The notes below the pieces were generated by a model, which was not told where the DNA came from, searched no databases, and saw only the letters and a list, made by a program, of their open reading frames with translations. The translations under genes and the position numbers were made by a program. Positions 19,641 through 28,730 of a stretch of DNA of 64,000 nt are shown here, piece after piece. Within the stretch, counting starts at the first letter, position 1; every line of letters begins with the position of its first letter. This DNA comes from Mastigocoleus sp. MO_188.B34 (lineage in GTDB: Bacteria; Cyanobacteriota; Cyanobacteriia; Cyanobacteriales; Nostocaceae), in assembly GCF_030065675.1 (NCBI RefSeq), contig NZ_JASJDK010000001.1, positions 1 through 64,000 of the forward strand, read 5' to 3'.

Positions 19641-20426
19641 ATGCCAGTAGTATCTTTGGCTCAAATGATGGAGTCGGGCGTTCACTTTGGGCATCAAACC
19701 CGTAGATGGAACCCGAAAATGTCTCGTTACATTTACACTGCTCGTAATGGTGTACATATCATCGATTTAGTGCAAACAGCACAATTGATGGAAGAGGCTT
19801 ACAGCTTTATGCGATCGCAATCAGAATCAGGAAAGAAAGTTCTGTTTGTTGGTACTAAGCGTCAAGCAGCAGGAATTATTGCTCAGGAAGCTACTCGCTG
19901 TGGTTCTTACTACATCAACCAACGTTGGTTGGGGGGAATGCTAACCAATTGGTCAACAATTAAGACTAGAGTAGAACGCCTGAAAGATTTAGAACGCCGC
20001 GAAGAAAGTGGTGCTTTGGATCTACTACCCAAGAAAGAAGCTTCTATGTTGCGGCGAGAAATGGCAAAGCTGCAAAAATATTTGGGTGGTATTAAAACAA
20101 TGCGCAAAATTCCGGATTTGGTTGTACTCGTAGACCAAAGACGCGAATATAATGCCGTTCAGGAATGTCAAAAACTAAATATTCCAATTGTTTCCATGTT
20201 GGATACAAATTGCGATCCTGATGTGGTCGACATTCCCATTCCAGCAAATGATGATGCTATCCGCTCAATTAAGTTAATTGTTGGTAAGTTAGCGGATGCG
20301 ATTTATGAAGGTCGTCACGGACAGTTGGAAGTGGATGACTATGAAGGCGCAATGGATGATTATTACGAAGATGAAGAAGGCGATTTTTCTGAAAATGGAG
20401 AAGCCTCTGAAGAAGGAGGAGAATAA
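19641..20426 (+). CDS. rpsB: 30S ribosomal protein S2
   Basis: A 261-residue protein starting [27 protein letters not shown], with [17 protein letters not shown] and [34 protein letters not shown] as S2 signatures. The acidic C-terminal tail ([15 protein letters not shown]) is a usual cyanobacterial extension. Start ATG follows AAGGAG and AAAGGA. It precedes tsf in the conserved rpsB-tsf order, separated by 305 bp with a terminator-like hairpin. Confidence 0.97.
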   Translation: MPVVSLAQMMESGVHFGHQTRRWNPKMSRYIYTARNGVHIIDLVQTAQLMEEAYSFMRSQSESGKKVLFVGTKRQAAGIIAQEATRCGSYYINQRWLGGMLTNWSTIKTRVERLKDLERREESGALDLLPKKEASMLRREMAKLQKYLGGIKTMRKIPDLVVLVDQRREYNAVQECQKLNIPIVSMLDTNCDPDVVDIPIPANDDAIRSIKLIVGKLADAIYEGRHGQLEVDDYEGAMDDYYEDEEGDFSENGEASEEGGE

Positions 20427-20510
20427 ATTCACCTTTTGAATAGGGTCTTTTAAGTAATCATTGTCAAGCCTGTTCAGCTTCCTGCGTCCAATTTTGGATT
20501 TCTGCTAAAT

Positions 20511-20531
20511 CCCCCGTTTAAAAAACGGGGG
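20511..20531 (+). terminator. GC-rich hairpin between rpsB and tsf
   Basis: CCCCCGTTT-AAA-AAACGGGGG forms a perfect 9-bp stem with a 3-nt loop, 85 bp after the rpsB stop. The following sequence (TATGATTAATTTGTTT) is only moderately T-rich, so this may be a partial terminator or an RNA-stability element that sets the rpsB:tsf ratio. Confidence 0.6.
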
Positions 20532-20659
20532 TATGATTAATTTGTTTATTAATTTCATTCGATCTATTAATTTCCATCTGACTTCATAAAATAAAATCTC
20601 AAATCGATCCAGGACATATATCGAAAATCCCAGATCCGAGAAAGATAAATTGTCCCGCT

Positions 20660-20684
20660 CCTGAGTAATATATAGATACTCAGG
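20660..20684 (+). promoter_or_regulatory. Hairpin in the tsf leader
   Basis: CCTGAGTA (20660-20667) pairs with TACTCAGG (20677-20684) around a 9-nt loop, 48 bp before the tsf start. Function unknown; no T-run follows, so it is not a simple terminator. Confidence 0.4.
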
Positions 20685-20731
20685 ATTCGTAAGCCATTAC
20701 AACTATTAATAACACGAGGAATCGAGGCAAC

Positions 20732-21673
20732 ATGGCGGAAATATCTGCAAAACAAGTTCAAGAACTGCGCCGAAAAACAGGTGCAGGTATGATGGACTGC
20801 AAAAAAGCACTAAAGCAAAATGATGGTGACATCGAAAAATCTATAGAATGGCTGCGACAAAAAGGTATTGCATCAGCAGGTAAGAAAAGCGATCGTGTTG
20901 CAGCAGAAGGTTTAGTAGATACTTATATTGAACCATCAGGTCGAGTTGGCAATTTGTTAGAAGTTAATTGTCAAACTGATTTTGTGGCGCGTAACGAAGC
21001 TTTCAAATCTTTAGTGCAAAGTTTAGCAAAACAAGCTTCTAAGAGTGACAGCGTTGATTCTTTGCTATCCAGTGCTTACGTTGAAGATGAAAGTATCAAA
21101 GTTGAAGAATATATTCAGCAAATGATTGCCCAGTTGGGTGAAAATATGCGCGTTCGTCGCTTTGTTAGCTTTGCTCTTGAAGAAGGTAAGCAAGGTATTG
21201 TTGATAGCTATATTCATACCGGTGGTCGTGTAGGTGTACTGGTTGAGTTAGCTTGTGATAGCGATTCAGCAGCTACTAATGAAGATTTTAAAACCCTAGC
21301 ACGCAACATCGCGATGCAGATTGCTGCTTGTCCAAATGTTGAGTACGTAAGTACAGATCAAATTCCCACCGAGATTGTCCAAAAAGAGAAGGAAATTGAA
21401 ATGGGAAGAGATGATTTGGCTAAGAAGCCAGACAACATTAAAGAAAAAATCGTTCAGGGACGTATTGATAAGCGTCTCAAAGAAATGACTTTGGTCGATC
21501 AGCCTTTCATTCGTGATCAAAGTATTGCAGTTGAAGACTTAATTAAACAAACCAGCAAAGCATTAGGAACCAAGATTCAAGTTAATCGCTTTGTTCGTTA
21601 CATCTTGGGTGAAGGGATTGAAAAGCAAGAAGATAATTTTGCAGATGAAGTTGCCGCTCTTGGTGGTAAATAA
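20732..21673 (+). CDS. tsf: Elongation factor Ts
   Basis: A 313-residue nucleotide exchange factor for EF-Tu. N-terminal UBA-like domain ([27 protein letters not shown]) and the [10 protein letters not shown] motif that contacts EF-Tu are present; the core dimerisation subdomain follows, ending with [16 protein letters not shown]. Full length for cyanobacterial EF-Ts. Start ATG at 20732; the upstream CACGAGGAATCGAGG offers GAGG. Confidence 0.97.
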   Translation: MAEISAKQVQELRRKTGAGMMDCKKALKQNDGDIEKSIEWLRQKGIASAGKKSDRVAAEGLVDTYIEPSGRVGNLLEVNCQTDFVARNEAFKSLVQSLAKQASKSDSVDSLLSSAYVEDESIKVEEYIQQMIAQLGENMRVRRFVSFALEEGKQGIVDSYIHTGGRVGVLVELACDSDSAATNEDFKTLARNIAMQIAACPNVEYVSTDQIPTEIVQKEKEIEMGRDDLAKKPDNIKEKIVQGRIDKRLKEMTLVDQPFIRDQSIAVEDLIKQTSKALGTKIQVNRFVRYILGEGIEKQEDNFADEVAALGGK

Positions 21674-22169
21674 TACTTTTATGGGGTAATAAAATAGCTC
21701 TCCATAACGGTTTTATTTATTGGCAGGGTATTTAGCGGTAAATTCAAAATTGTAAATTTTTGATGCTATTTCCCAAATTAATTTAAAGACAGGTCAAGCT
21801 AAATTTGCTGGCCTGTATTTTATCTTTAAGGGTTTCAGGCAATATGGGAATAAGCAAAACAAGAATTTCTGACTTTGATTAAAATTTGTTCGATGTGCTA
21901 TTTATAAATATTTTCGATTTTAAAATATACTGACAAACCTAATACTGACAAACCTATCGAATTACTTATCCCTAAAGGTTCTAATTTCACAGCTTTAACA
22001 ATCTCGAATTTCGCTTACGCATATTATAAAAATTAATCAGCAGTCGTTTAAAAGTATCTCAAATTAACATCCTCTGAAGATGTAAGTACAAAATTATAGA
22101 TAGAATTGCAATTTTGCTATAAATTACCTACCAATTTTTCAGTGTCCTGTCGTTAACAGCATAAAAAGT
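21674..22169. other. 496-bp intergenic region after tsf
   Basis: Contains the terminator at 21789-21827; the rest is AT-rich with no gene recognised. Confidence 0.5.
21789..21827 (+). terminator. Rho-independent terminator after tsf
   Basis: ACAGGTCAAGC (21789-21799) pairs with GCTGGCCTGT (21807-21816), leaving a 7-nt loop and a small internal bulge, and is followed by ATTTTATCTTT. Confidence 0.7.
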
Positions 22170-23309
22170 ATGGCAAGAGGAATTGAGCGAATTGAACAAG
22201 ATATTACAAGTTTAGAAGAAGTTATTGAAGGAATTGGGGAAGAGCTTCAAGAAGTATATGGTGGCTATGTAGAAAATTTGGGAAAATCTGTTAGTAAACA
22301 ATTGATTCTGGCAATTTATCACTTGTGTACCCAAGGTTATCCAGATAATTTCTTGAAACTATCTTTGAACCAAAAACAAAAACTACAACAAAATATCCGT
22401 AAGCTAGGTCAACGTAGCGATTCAGAATTAAAGGAACTTCTCAAAGTTGATGACGAAGAAGATGAAGAAGATGGAGAATATGAAAAAGAAAATGCAGATG
22501 AAGAAAAAATTCAAATAGAAGAAATTAGTGACGAACAAATTCTAGAAATTACAACAGATGGGAACATCAAAATAACTGCTGACTTACCATTGACGGAAGC
22601 AGAATTAGCCGCAGCGATGGATTTGATCGCTAAAGCTGCACGAGATAAAACAGACGAAGAAAAAAATAAAGCAGAAAACAACGACAAAGAACAAGATAAG
22701 TCTGAGTCGGTCAAAGAATCGGGCGAATTATCAGAAGTTCGTTTGGATGAAGTTGTGCTGGTGAATGCATCAATTGCAGATAAAGCAATGGATTTATTTG
22801 CAGCGGCGAGAAATGCGGCTTCTAAGTATCCTTCTAAACCAAAAACATTAGATACATCCAACCCTGTAGAACTAGCAAAATGGCAGCAATATTTGGAATT
22901 ATCCCTCCAACAGCTTCTTAGGGTAGTTTCCCGCGATGCTAATCGCATACTTCAAAAATCTAGGATACTGCCTAAAAAATTACCACCATCTCTACTTGAA
23001 GCTGCTGCTGCGTCTTCAGAAGCATCGGCAGAAATAATGCCAGGGCCACCAAATTTGTTAAACTTAGCAATTGAAATTGAACCAGAACAAAAGTCAGATT
23101 CTGTTCGCGGTTTGATGAAAATTATGGCAGTCAACCTGCGTTTGGGAGAAATAGAATTTGCCGATACTGAGCTATCAGCAAAGAGAAAAAAAATTCGTAA
23201 TATTTCTAGTAGACTGGCTAAGGTTGGTCGAGAATACCAGAAAATCCAGCGAGAACTATCAGTAGCTAAAGCTGAGGCTGCATGGAGATCTAGCTGGTAT
23301 GAGGATTAG
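22170..23309 (+). CDS. Conserved hypothetical protein with acidic, low-complexity middle
   Basis: A 379-residue soluble protein I cannot assign. Residues 1-100 are helical (MARGIERIEQDITSLEEVIEGIGEEL onward), about 95-200 are highly acidic and charged (DDEEDEEDGEYEKENADEEK; EKNKAENNDKEQDKSE), and the C-terminal 180 residues are helical again, ending in a coiled coil (LSAKRKKIRNISSRLAKVGREYQKIQRELSVAKAE). No catalytic motif, signal peptide or membrane segment. It lies 90 bp upstream of recG on the same strand, so co-transcription is likely, though a role with RecG is unproven. Confidence 0.75.
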   Translation: MARGIERIEQDITSLEEVIEGIGEELQEVYGGYVENLGKSVSKQLILAIYHLCTQGYPDNFLKLSLNQKQKLQQNIRKLGQRSDSELKELLKVDDEEDEEDGEYEKENADEEKIQIEEISDEQILEITTDGNIKITADLPLTEAELAAAMDLIAKAARDKTDEEKNKAENNDKEQDKSESVKESGELSEVRLDEVVLVNASIADKAMDLFAAARNAASKYPSKPKTLDTSNPVELAKWQQYLELSLQQLLRVVSRDANRILQKSRILPKKLPPSLLEAAAASSEASAEIMPGPPNLLNLAIEIEPEQKSDSVRGLMKIMAVNLRLGEIEFADTELSAKRKKIRNISSRLAKVGREYQKIQRELSVAKAEAAWRSSWYED

Positions 23310-23399
23310 GATTTGTAACTAAGATGTGTGACAACAAGCAGTCAGGATTACTTTAAGTTAATAAATAAAAAAGTAACCAGTGAAAGTGACCAGTGAAAA

Positions 23400-25922
23400 A
23401 TGACTAGCGAGCGACCAGATTGGGTAAGATTGCATAAAGCTTTGGCTATTGAAGCTGAAAAAGGTTTTGTAGACTTGATGGGAAGACAATACCGTTTCAG
23501 TGAGTTTCTCAGTTTAACCTTTGGAAAATTTCCAATTGGTTTACCAAGTTCAGAGCGGATTCAATGGCAGAATAAAGCTACTCTATTTGCAAATTATCCA
23601 AATTTGGCGCAGGGGGATAGACAGCACTTAGTTGCTCAAACCCGCAGATATTTACAGCAATTGCAACAAACTGTTGAGAAAAAACAAAATCAACGGCTGC
23701 AAGTTAAAACTCACAAAGCTGCTGAGAACGGGAATTCTTACTCTTCTCCTTCTAATCCTGGAGTTTCCATTCCCAAAACTAAATCAACTATTCCCTCTGA
23801 AGTTTCTCGACATTTAGCGCCTAAGTTAGAACAACAACTTAAAGATTTGGCAGAAATTGGTTATCGACGGGCGAAGAAACTTGAGAGTTTGGGTTTGTAT
23901 ACTGTCCGCGATCTACTGTATTACTATCCTCGCGATCACATTGATTATGCGCGACAGGTAAATATTATTGAATTACAGGCTGGGGAAACAGTTACCTTGG
24001 TTGCAACGGTTAAACGTTGTAACTGTTTTACTAGTCCCCGTAATCAAAATTTGAGTATCCTGGAACTGCAATTAAAAGATAAAACTGGCATACTCAAAAT
24101 TAACCGCTTTTTTGCTGGTAGACGTTTCAGTAGTAGAGCTTGGCAAGAAAGTGTGAAGCGTCGCTATCCAGTTGGTTCAACTTTAGCAGCTTGTGGGTTA
24201 GTCAAAGAAGGGAAGTATGGATTAACTTTGGATGACCCAGAGTTAGAAGTATTGGCTAGTCCTGGAGATGCTATTGAATCTTTGACTATTGGCAGGGTAG
24301 TTCCAATTTATACTTTAACTGAGGGCATTGTAGCAAATATGGTGCGTCAGGCTGTGATTGCTGCTTTACCCGCTACAGCTTTTCTTAAAGACCCCCTACC
24401 CAGTGGTTTGCGCAAAAAGTATCAGTTACTCGAACTTAAAGATGCGATCGCAAATATTCACTTCCCCAGCGATAGCATGACTTTGCAAGCAGCGCGAAGA
24501 AGGTTGGTATTTGATGAATTTTTCTACTTACAACTAGGTTTACTGCAACGTCAGCAACAGGCGAAGAAAATTCAGACTAGCGCCCAATTTAGTCCTAGGG
24601 GTAAATTAATCGAAAAATTCTACGAAATTTTACCTTTTCAACTCACCGGCGCTCAACACAGAGTTGTTAATGATATTCTTAGTGATTTGCAAAAATCTGC
24701 GCCAATGAATCGTTTAGTGCAGGGCGATGTTGGTTCGGGAAAAACTGTAGTGGCGACGATCGCCATCATAGCTGCAATTCAATCTGGGTATCAAGCTGCA
24801 TTAATGGCTCCTACGGAGGTTTTAGCAGAACAGCATTATCGTAAGCTAGTTGGTTGGTTTAATTTATTGCATTTACCAGTTGAGTTGCTGACTGGTTCGA
24901 CGAAAACAGCAAAACGGCGAGAAATTCATGCTCAATTGGAAACTGGGGAATTACCTTTATTAGTAGGTACCCATGCTTTGATTCAAGATCCAGTTAATTT
25001 TCAAAGGTTGGGTTTAATTGCGATCGATGAACAGCATCGTTTCGGCGTGAAACAACGGGCTTTATTACAACAAAAGGGCGAGCAACCCCATGTCTTAACA
25101 ATGACAGCGACACCAATTCCCCGTACTTTAGCCCTGACCTTACATGGGGATTTAGATGTTAGTCAAATTGATGAGTTACCACCAGGAAGACAAAAAATTC
25201 AAACCACTGCTCTTGCAGGTAATCAACGTTCCCATGCTTACGATTTGATTCGTCGCGAAATCGTCCAAGGGAGACAGGTTTATATAGTATTACCCTTGGT
25301 AGAAGAATCGGAAAAACTTGACTTGCGTTCAGCAGTGGAAGAATATAAAAAGCTGCAAGAAACTATATTTCCCGAATTTCAGGTAGGTTTACTCCACGGA
25401 CGGATGACCTCCGCAGATAAGGATGGAGCTATAACCCAATTTCGCGATCGCCAAACCCAAATTTTAGTATCTACAACAGTAGTAGAGGTAGGTGTTGATG
25501 TCCCTAATGCGACTGTGATGCTAATTGAAAATGCTGAAAGATTTGGTTTGTCACAGTTGCATCAGTTACGGGGACGGGTTGGTCGGGGTGCGGCAAAATC
25601 CTATTGTTTGTTAATGAGTAGTTCCCGCAGCGCGGATGCTCAACAAAGATTGAAAGTCTTGGAACAGTCCCAGGATGGTTTTTTTATCTCAGAAATGGAT
25701 ATGCGGTTTCGCGGACCTGGAGAAGTTTTAGGAACCCGTCAGTCGGGATTACCAGATTTTACCTTGGCTAGTTTAGTAGAAGATGAAGAGGTATTAATTT
25801 TAGCTCGACAAGCTGCAGAAAAGGTAATAGAAATAGACGTTACCTTAGAACGTTGGTATTTGATGCGGGAAGAACTCAAGTATCGATATAACCGTTTAAT
25901 GGGTGGAGCGATATTGACCTAA
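23400..25922 (+). CDS. recG: ATP-dependent DNA helicase RecG
   Basis: An 840-residue branched-DNA translocase that remodels stalled replication forks and Holliday junctions. The N-terminal ~150 residues form an extension common in cyanobacterial RecG, followed by the wedge/OB domain (GYRRAKKLESLGLYTVRDLLYYYPRDHIDY). The helicase core has Walker A GDVGSGKT at residues 442-449, DEQH at 543-546, TATPIPRT and the RecG-specific QLRGRVGRG region with the C-terminal DMRFRGPGEVLGTRQSG. All key motifs are intact. The start ATG has no strong ribosome-binding site. Confidence 0.97.
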   Translation: MTSERPDWVRLHKALAIEAEKGFVDLMGRQYRFSEFLSLTFGKFPIGLPSSERIQWQNKATLFANYPNLAQGDRQHLVAQTRRYLQQLQQTVEKKQNQRLQVKTHKAAENGNSYSSPSNPGVSIPKTKSTIPSEVSRHLAPKLEQQLKDLAEIGYRRAKKLESLGLYTVRDLLYYYPRDHIDYARQVNIIELQAGETVTLVATVKRCNCFTSPRNQNLSILELQLKDKTGILKINRFFAGRRFSSRAWQESVKRRYPVGSTLAACGLVKEGKYGLTLDDPELEVLASPGDAIESLTIGRVVPIYTLTEGIVANMVRQAVIAALPATAFLKDPLPSGLRKKYQLLELKDAIANIHFPSDSMTLQAARRRLVFDEFFYLQLGLLQRQQQAKKIQTSAQFSPRGKLIEKFYEILPFQLTGAQHRVVNDILSDLQKSAPMNRLVQGDVGSGKTVVATIAIIAAIQSGYQAALMAPTEVLAEQHYRKLVGWFNLLHLPVELLTGSTKTAKRREIHAQLETGELPLLVGTHALIQDPVNFQRLGLIAIDEQHRFGVKQRALLQQKGEQPHVLTMTATPIPRTLALTLHGDLDVSQIDELPPGRQKIQTTALAGNQRSHAYDLIRREIVQGRQVYIVLPLVEESEKLDLRSAVEEYKKLQETIFPEFQVGLLHGRMTSADKDGAITQFRDRQTQILVSTTVVEVGVDVPNATVMLIENAERFGLSQLHQLRGRVGRGAAKSYCLLMSSSRSADAQQRLKVLEQSQDGFFISEMDMRFRGPGEVLGTRQSGLPDFTLASLVEDEEVLILARQAAEKVIEIDVTLERWYLMREELKYRYNRLMGGAILT

Positions 25923-26053
25923 AAATATTCTTTTAGTTGAATATCATGTTTGTTTTAAAACTTATATTATCTCTAAATTTTTTGAATCTGTTCCCTGTTT
26001 CCTGTTCCCTTTCATAAACCAAATTTAGCAACCTAAAGGGAAATTGGAATTAA

Positions 26054-26842
26054 TTAAATAATAGCTACTGGTAAAGTATCCTTGTACCAATTCTTGGGTA
26101 AACCTGCATCTCTACCAGCTTTTTTGATAATCGTCATAATTCGCTTCATGTCTCCTACGCTATGACGATGACAACCATTAGAACCATTTCCAGCCATTAA
26201 ATTTCCCTTCCGTCCATGAAACCCAAGTTTCACAGGATAACCATTTTTATCTGTTTGGTTTGGTGGAGAGTAAAAATTTGCATAAGCAGGTTTAAAACTA
26301 GGGCTACTATCCGGCACAATATAATCGATTGTGTACATTCCTTCCGGAGCGTACCATTGACTGTAACGAGCTCCCACTGCTCGAAATTTTTCCCGATTAA
26401 TTTTACCGTTCTGACTTTTGTAAATGATGGTGGTTGTGAGTTGTGGTGAAGTTTTACCAATCTTAGTTCTATTAATCTCAGTTCCACCAATCTCGGTTCC
26501 GCCAATCTCAGTTCCACCAATTTCAAAAATAATCATTACAGGGGATGTGATATTTGTATCAGGGTTGTAACCAAAGGTATTTAGACATGCTTGGGTACTT
26601 TCAATATCTCCTTTTTGAGGTAATTGATTAATTAATCCGTTCAGACATTTATTATTTTCTTCAGTAATACTTGGATTGGAGTAAATATTTGCATCGCCAT
26701 TAAAATTATTTATGTCATAAGTATATATTTGCGCTGCATGTGATTTCTGATTTTCCCCAAAAACACTATTTAATATGAGAATAATTAAGGTCAATCCAAT
26801 ATTCAAGGAAAATTTTGGTACTTTATTCCAATTAGAAAACAT
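26054..26842 (-). CDS. Exported protein with YkuD-like (L,D-transpeptidase-type) C-terminal motif
   Basis: About 262 residues from the ATG at 26842 (an upstream in-frame TTG at 26857 would add five). The N-terminus has a hydrophobic segment (FSLNIGLTLIILILNSVFG) consistent with a signal peptide. Near the C-terminus, KLGFHGRKGNLMAGNGSNGCHRH resembles the HG...(S/T)-x-G-C-x-R/H catalytic signature of YkuD L,D-transpeptidases, with a candidate catalytic Cys in SNGCHRHS. Unusually, the middle contains tandem EIGGT pentapeptides (EIGGTEIGGTEIGGTEI). It leads no operon and follows two other exported-protein genes on the same strand. Peptidoglycan cross-linking or editing is inferred; the motif is not a perfect match. 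Confidence 0.6.
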   Translation of the reverse strand: MFSNWNKVPKFSLNIGLTLIILILNSVFGENQKSHAAQIYTYDINNFNGDANIYSNPSITEENNKCLNGLINQLPQKGDIESTQACLNTFGYNPDTNITSPVMIIFEIGGTEIGGTEIGGTEINRTKIGKTSPQLTTTIIYKSQNGKINREKFRAVGARYSQWYAPEGMYTIDYIVPDSSPSFKPAYANFYSPPNQTDKNGYPVKLGFHGRKGNLMAGNGSNGCHRHSVGDMKRIMTIIKKAGRDAGLPKNWYKDTLPVAII

Positions 26843-26927
26843 TTTTATAATAGCCAAATAAATATAATGTTTGAGAGAAAATACATGTGAAAAAATAATT
26901 AAAAACTACTTATTAGTAAGAGAAACC

Positions 26928-27533
26928 TTAGCGGGAGAAGTGTCTTTCCCAACCTTCACTAAAAGACAAAGAAAAATCACTTTTTTGTGGTTCTGATATT
27001 GGTTTAATTAACCTTAGATTACTGCGATAAACCTTATAAATAGCCGCATTACATGAGGTTTGTGAATCTATCAGTTTTTCTTCACTTTCTTCATTTTTAA
27101 GCAAAGTTGAAGGATGTTTTCCGATTTTGAGAATCATAATTTTATATTCTCCTCCCTCATAATCAGTTAGTTTAGATTGCCAAGGTTGTTTATATTCATT
27201 TCGCCACAGGGAAAGACTATTTCCTACAACAGTTATTCCTGCAGGAGTTTGTAGGGTTGTTCCATCATCTAAAAATGTTGTCAATATAGGGTTTCGAACA
27301 ATACAGCCATTTTGACGAGTCAAGTTAAAAGTTCCAGGAATAACTTCTCGTTTAATTACTTTTGCAGAGGAATCATCTCTATTGAGCAATACTGAGACAC
27401 TCTGAGATGAAGTTAATGATGTTTCTGCAAAGGCTTGAGGAGCCAGGACATTTACAAAGCCAAGGGCTAAAAGCATAGTGATCGCGACCCTATTGCACAT
27501 GGTGCAAAACCTAAAATCTAAAATAAATTTCAT
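26928..27533 (-). CDS. Exported protein of unknown function
   Basis: A 201-residue protein with a likely signal peptide: MCNRVAITMLLALGFVNVLAPQAFA ends in a typical A-x-A cleavage site. The start may be the ATG at 27533 or the internal ATG at 27500. The mature part has two cysteines (NGCIVRN, SQTSCNAA) that might form a disulfide, and beta-rich sequence. I recognise no domain. It lies 85 bp upstream of the YkuD-like gene and may be co-transcribed. Confidence 0.6.
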   Translation of the reverse strand: MKFILDFRFCTMCNRVAITMLLALGFVNVLAPQAFAETSLTSSQSVSVLLNRDDSSAKVIKREVIPGTFNLTRQNGCIVRNPILTTFLDDGTTLQTPAGITVVGNSLSLWRNEYKQPWQSKLTDYEGGEYKIMILKIGKHPSTLLKNEESEEKLIDSQTSCNAAIYKVYRSNLRLIKPISEPQKSDFSLSFSEGWERHFSR

Positions 27534-27582
27534 TGCTAATGTTTGGGAAAGATTAAATTTACAGGAGTAATCAAGAACAAAG

Positions 27583-27652
27583 CATGAAGGATGAAGTGTA
27601 ATATCGGAAATTAATATCGGAAATTAATATTGAGAATTTTTCATCCTTCATG
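27583..27652. repeat. Inverted repeat with internal 13-bp direct repeats
   Basis: CATGAAGGATGAA (27583-27595) is perfectly inverted as TTCATCCTTCATG (27640-27652). Between the arms lie two tandem copies of AATATCGGAAATT (27600-27612, 27613-27625) and a degenerate third. It sits between two exported-protein genes. A similar TGAAGGATGAAAATT stretch overlaps the end of the broken WD40 gene near 33704. Confidence 0.75.
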
Positions 27653-27752
27653 AGGAGAATCGAGAAGTACGACTCTCTTCATCGGAACTATAGACGAGCA
27701 TAATTTTATCTTTTGTTCGATCCAATCCACTCGTATTAGTTCTTTGTTGAAG

Positions 27753-28730
27753 TTAGTTACAACCCCTTGCTGTACAAACGCGAGAACGGCGAGGTTGTTT
27801 AATAACGTAACGTCTAATTTGTACTTTTGAAGGAGTGCTTGTTTTGCGAACAATAGGATAATGGGGAGCGCAATTTGCGATCGCATAAGCTTGAGCCTCT
27901 TGATAAGATACTACACCCCTGTTCAGACGTTGTTGGAAGATTTCTTGATTATCAACAACTTTCATCGCTGTGATAAATGCAGTATCCATCTTCTTTTGAA
28001 CACCTTCGCGACTTTCGATAGTGTCCATACTAGTGCTGGAAACATCTAAAGCAAAACCTAAACCTCCAGCAGCAATACGTCTTGGTTTGAGAGCAAAACC
28101 TTGACGATAATTAACACTAGCTCCACAAGCTGAACGATATTGGAAGGAAAAAGCTTCAGAACCCGTTCCTGGGGCTTGGTCGCCGAAATGTACACTATTG
28201 TACTTGTCTCCATCTACTTTCACTCTTGTAGAAGGTGAAACAGAGGTTGAACCAGTTGTTACAGATTGTTGGCTTTGTTGACCTCCAACTGTAGCACTAC
28301 CACCTTGGCTAATGTTGGAATTGGTGTTGGTGTTGCTACTATTTCCACTGTTATTAACTCTTGCACTGGAGTTACTTGAACTGCGGGAATTAGAACTGCT
28401 ACGAGATTTAGAAATACTGTTGGAGTTAGAACTGCTATGAGAGTTAGAACTAGATTTCACAGGAGTAACAACAGTCGTTTTATTGATATTCTGGTGAGGT
28501 TGATGGGGCTTGTGATGAGGTTTTGGATGATGAGGCTTCTTATGATGAGGTTTCTTATGATGAGGTTTAGGATGTTTCCAATTTTTATTTGCATATAGAA
28601 CACCCTCTGAAGCAATTTCCTGAGCATTGATTTCTTGGTTTAGAGTTCTTGCAAAAGCGGGAAATACAGGAAGGATGATACCGGTAGAAATGGTAATTAA
28701 ACTTATCAATGCAACTTTCTTACAAAGCAT
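27753..28730 (-). CDS. Exported His/Lys/Pro-rich and Ser/Asn-rich protein, unknown function
   Basis: A 325-residue protein with a signal peptide (MLCKKVALISLITISTGIILPVFPAFA). Mature residues about 50-85 form a histidine-rich tract (repeats of KPHHK/KHPKPHH with ~12 histidines), then a Ser/Asn-rich linker (residues ~95-165), then a globular C-terminal region with cysteines (YRSACGASVN, ANCAPHYP, CTARGCN). The His tract suggests binding of Ni, Cu, Zn or Co at the surface, but this is inference. The start is well supported by TAGGAG 9 nt before the ATG. Confidence 0.65.
   Translation of the reverse strand: MLCKKVALISLITISTGIILPVFPAFARTLNQEINAQEIASEGVLYANKNWKHPKPHHKKPHHKKPHHPKPHHKPHQPHQNINKTTVVTPVKSSSNSHSSSNSNSISKSRSSSNSRSSSNSSARVNNSGNSSNTNTNSNISQGGSATVGGQQSQQSVTTGSTSVSPSTRVKVDGDKYNSVHFGDQAPGTGSEAFSFQYRSACGASVNYRQGFALKPRRIAAGGLGFALDVSSTSMDTIESREGVQKKMDTAFITAMKVVDNQEIFQQRLNRGVVSYQEAQAYAIANCAPHYPIVRKTSTPSKVQIRRYVIKQPRRSRVCTARGCN

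Noticed and set aside
19545-19757. 70-codon antisense frame over the rpsB leader
   Set aside because: It is antisense to rpsB and its leader with no support; the palindromic leader explains its openness.
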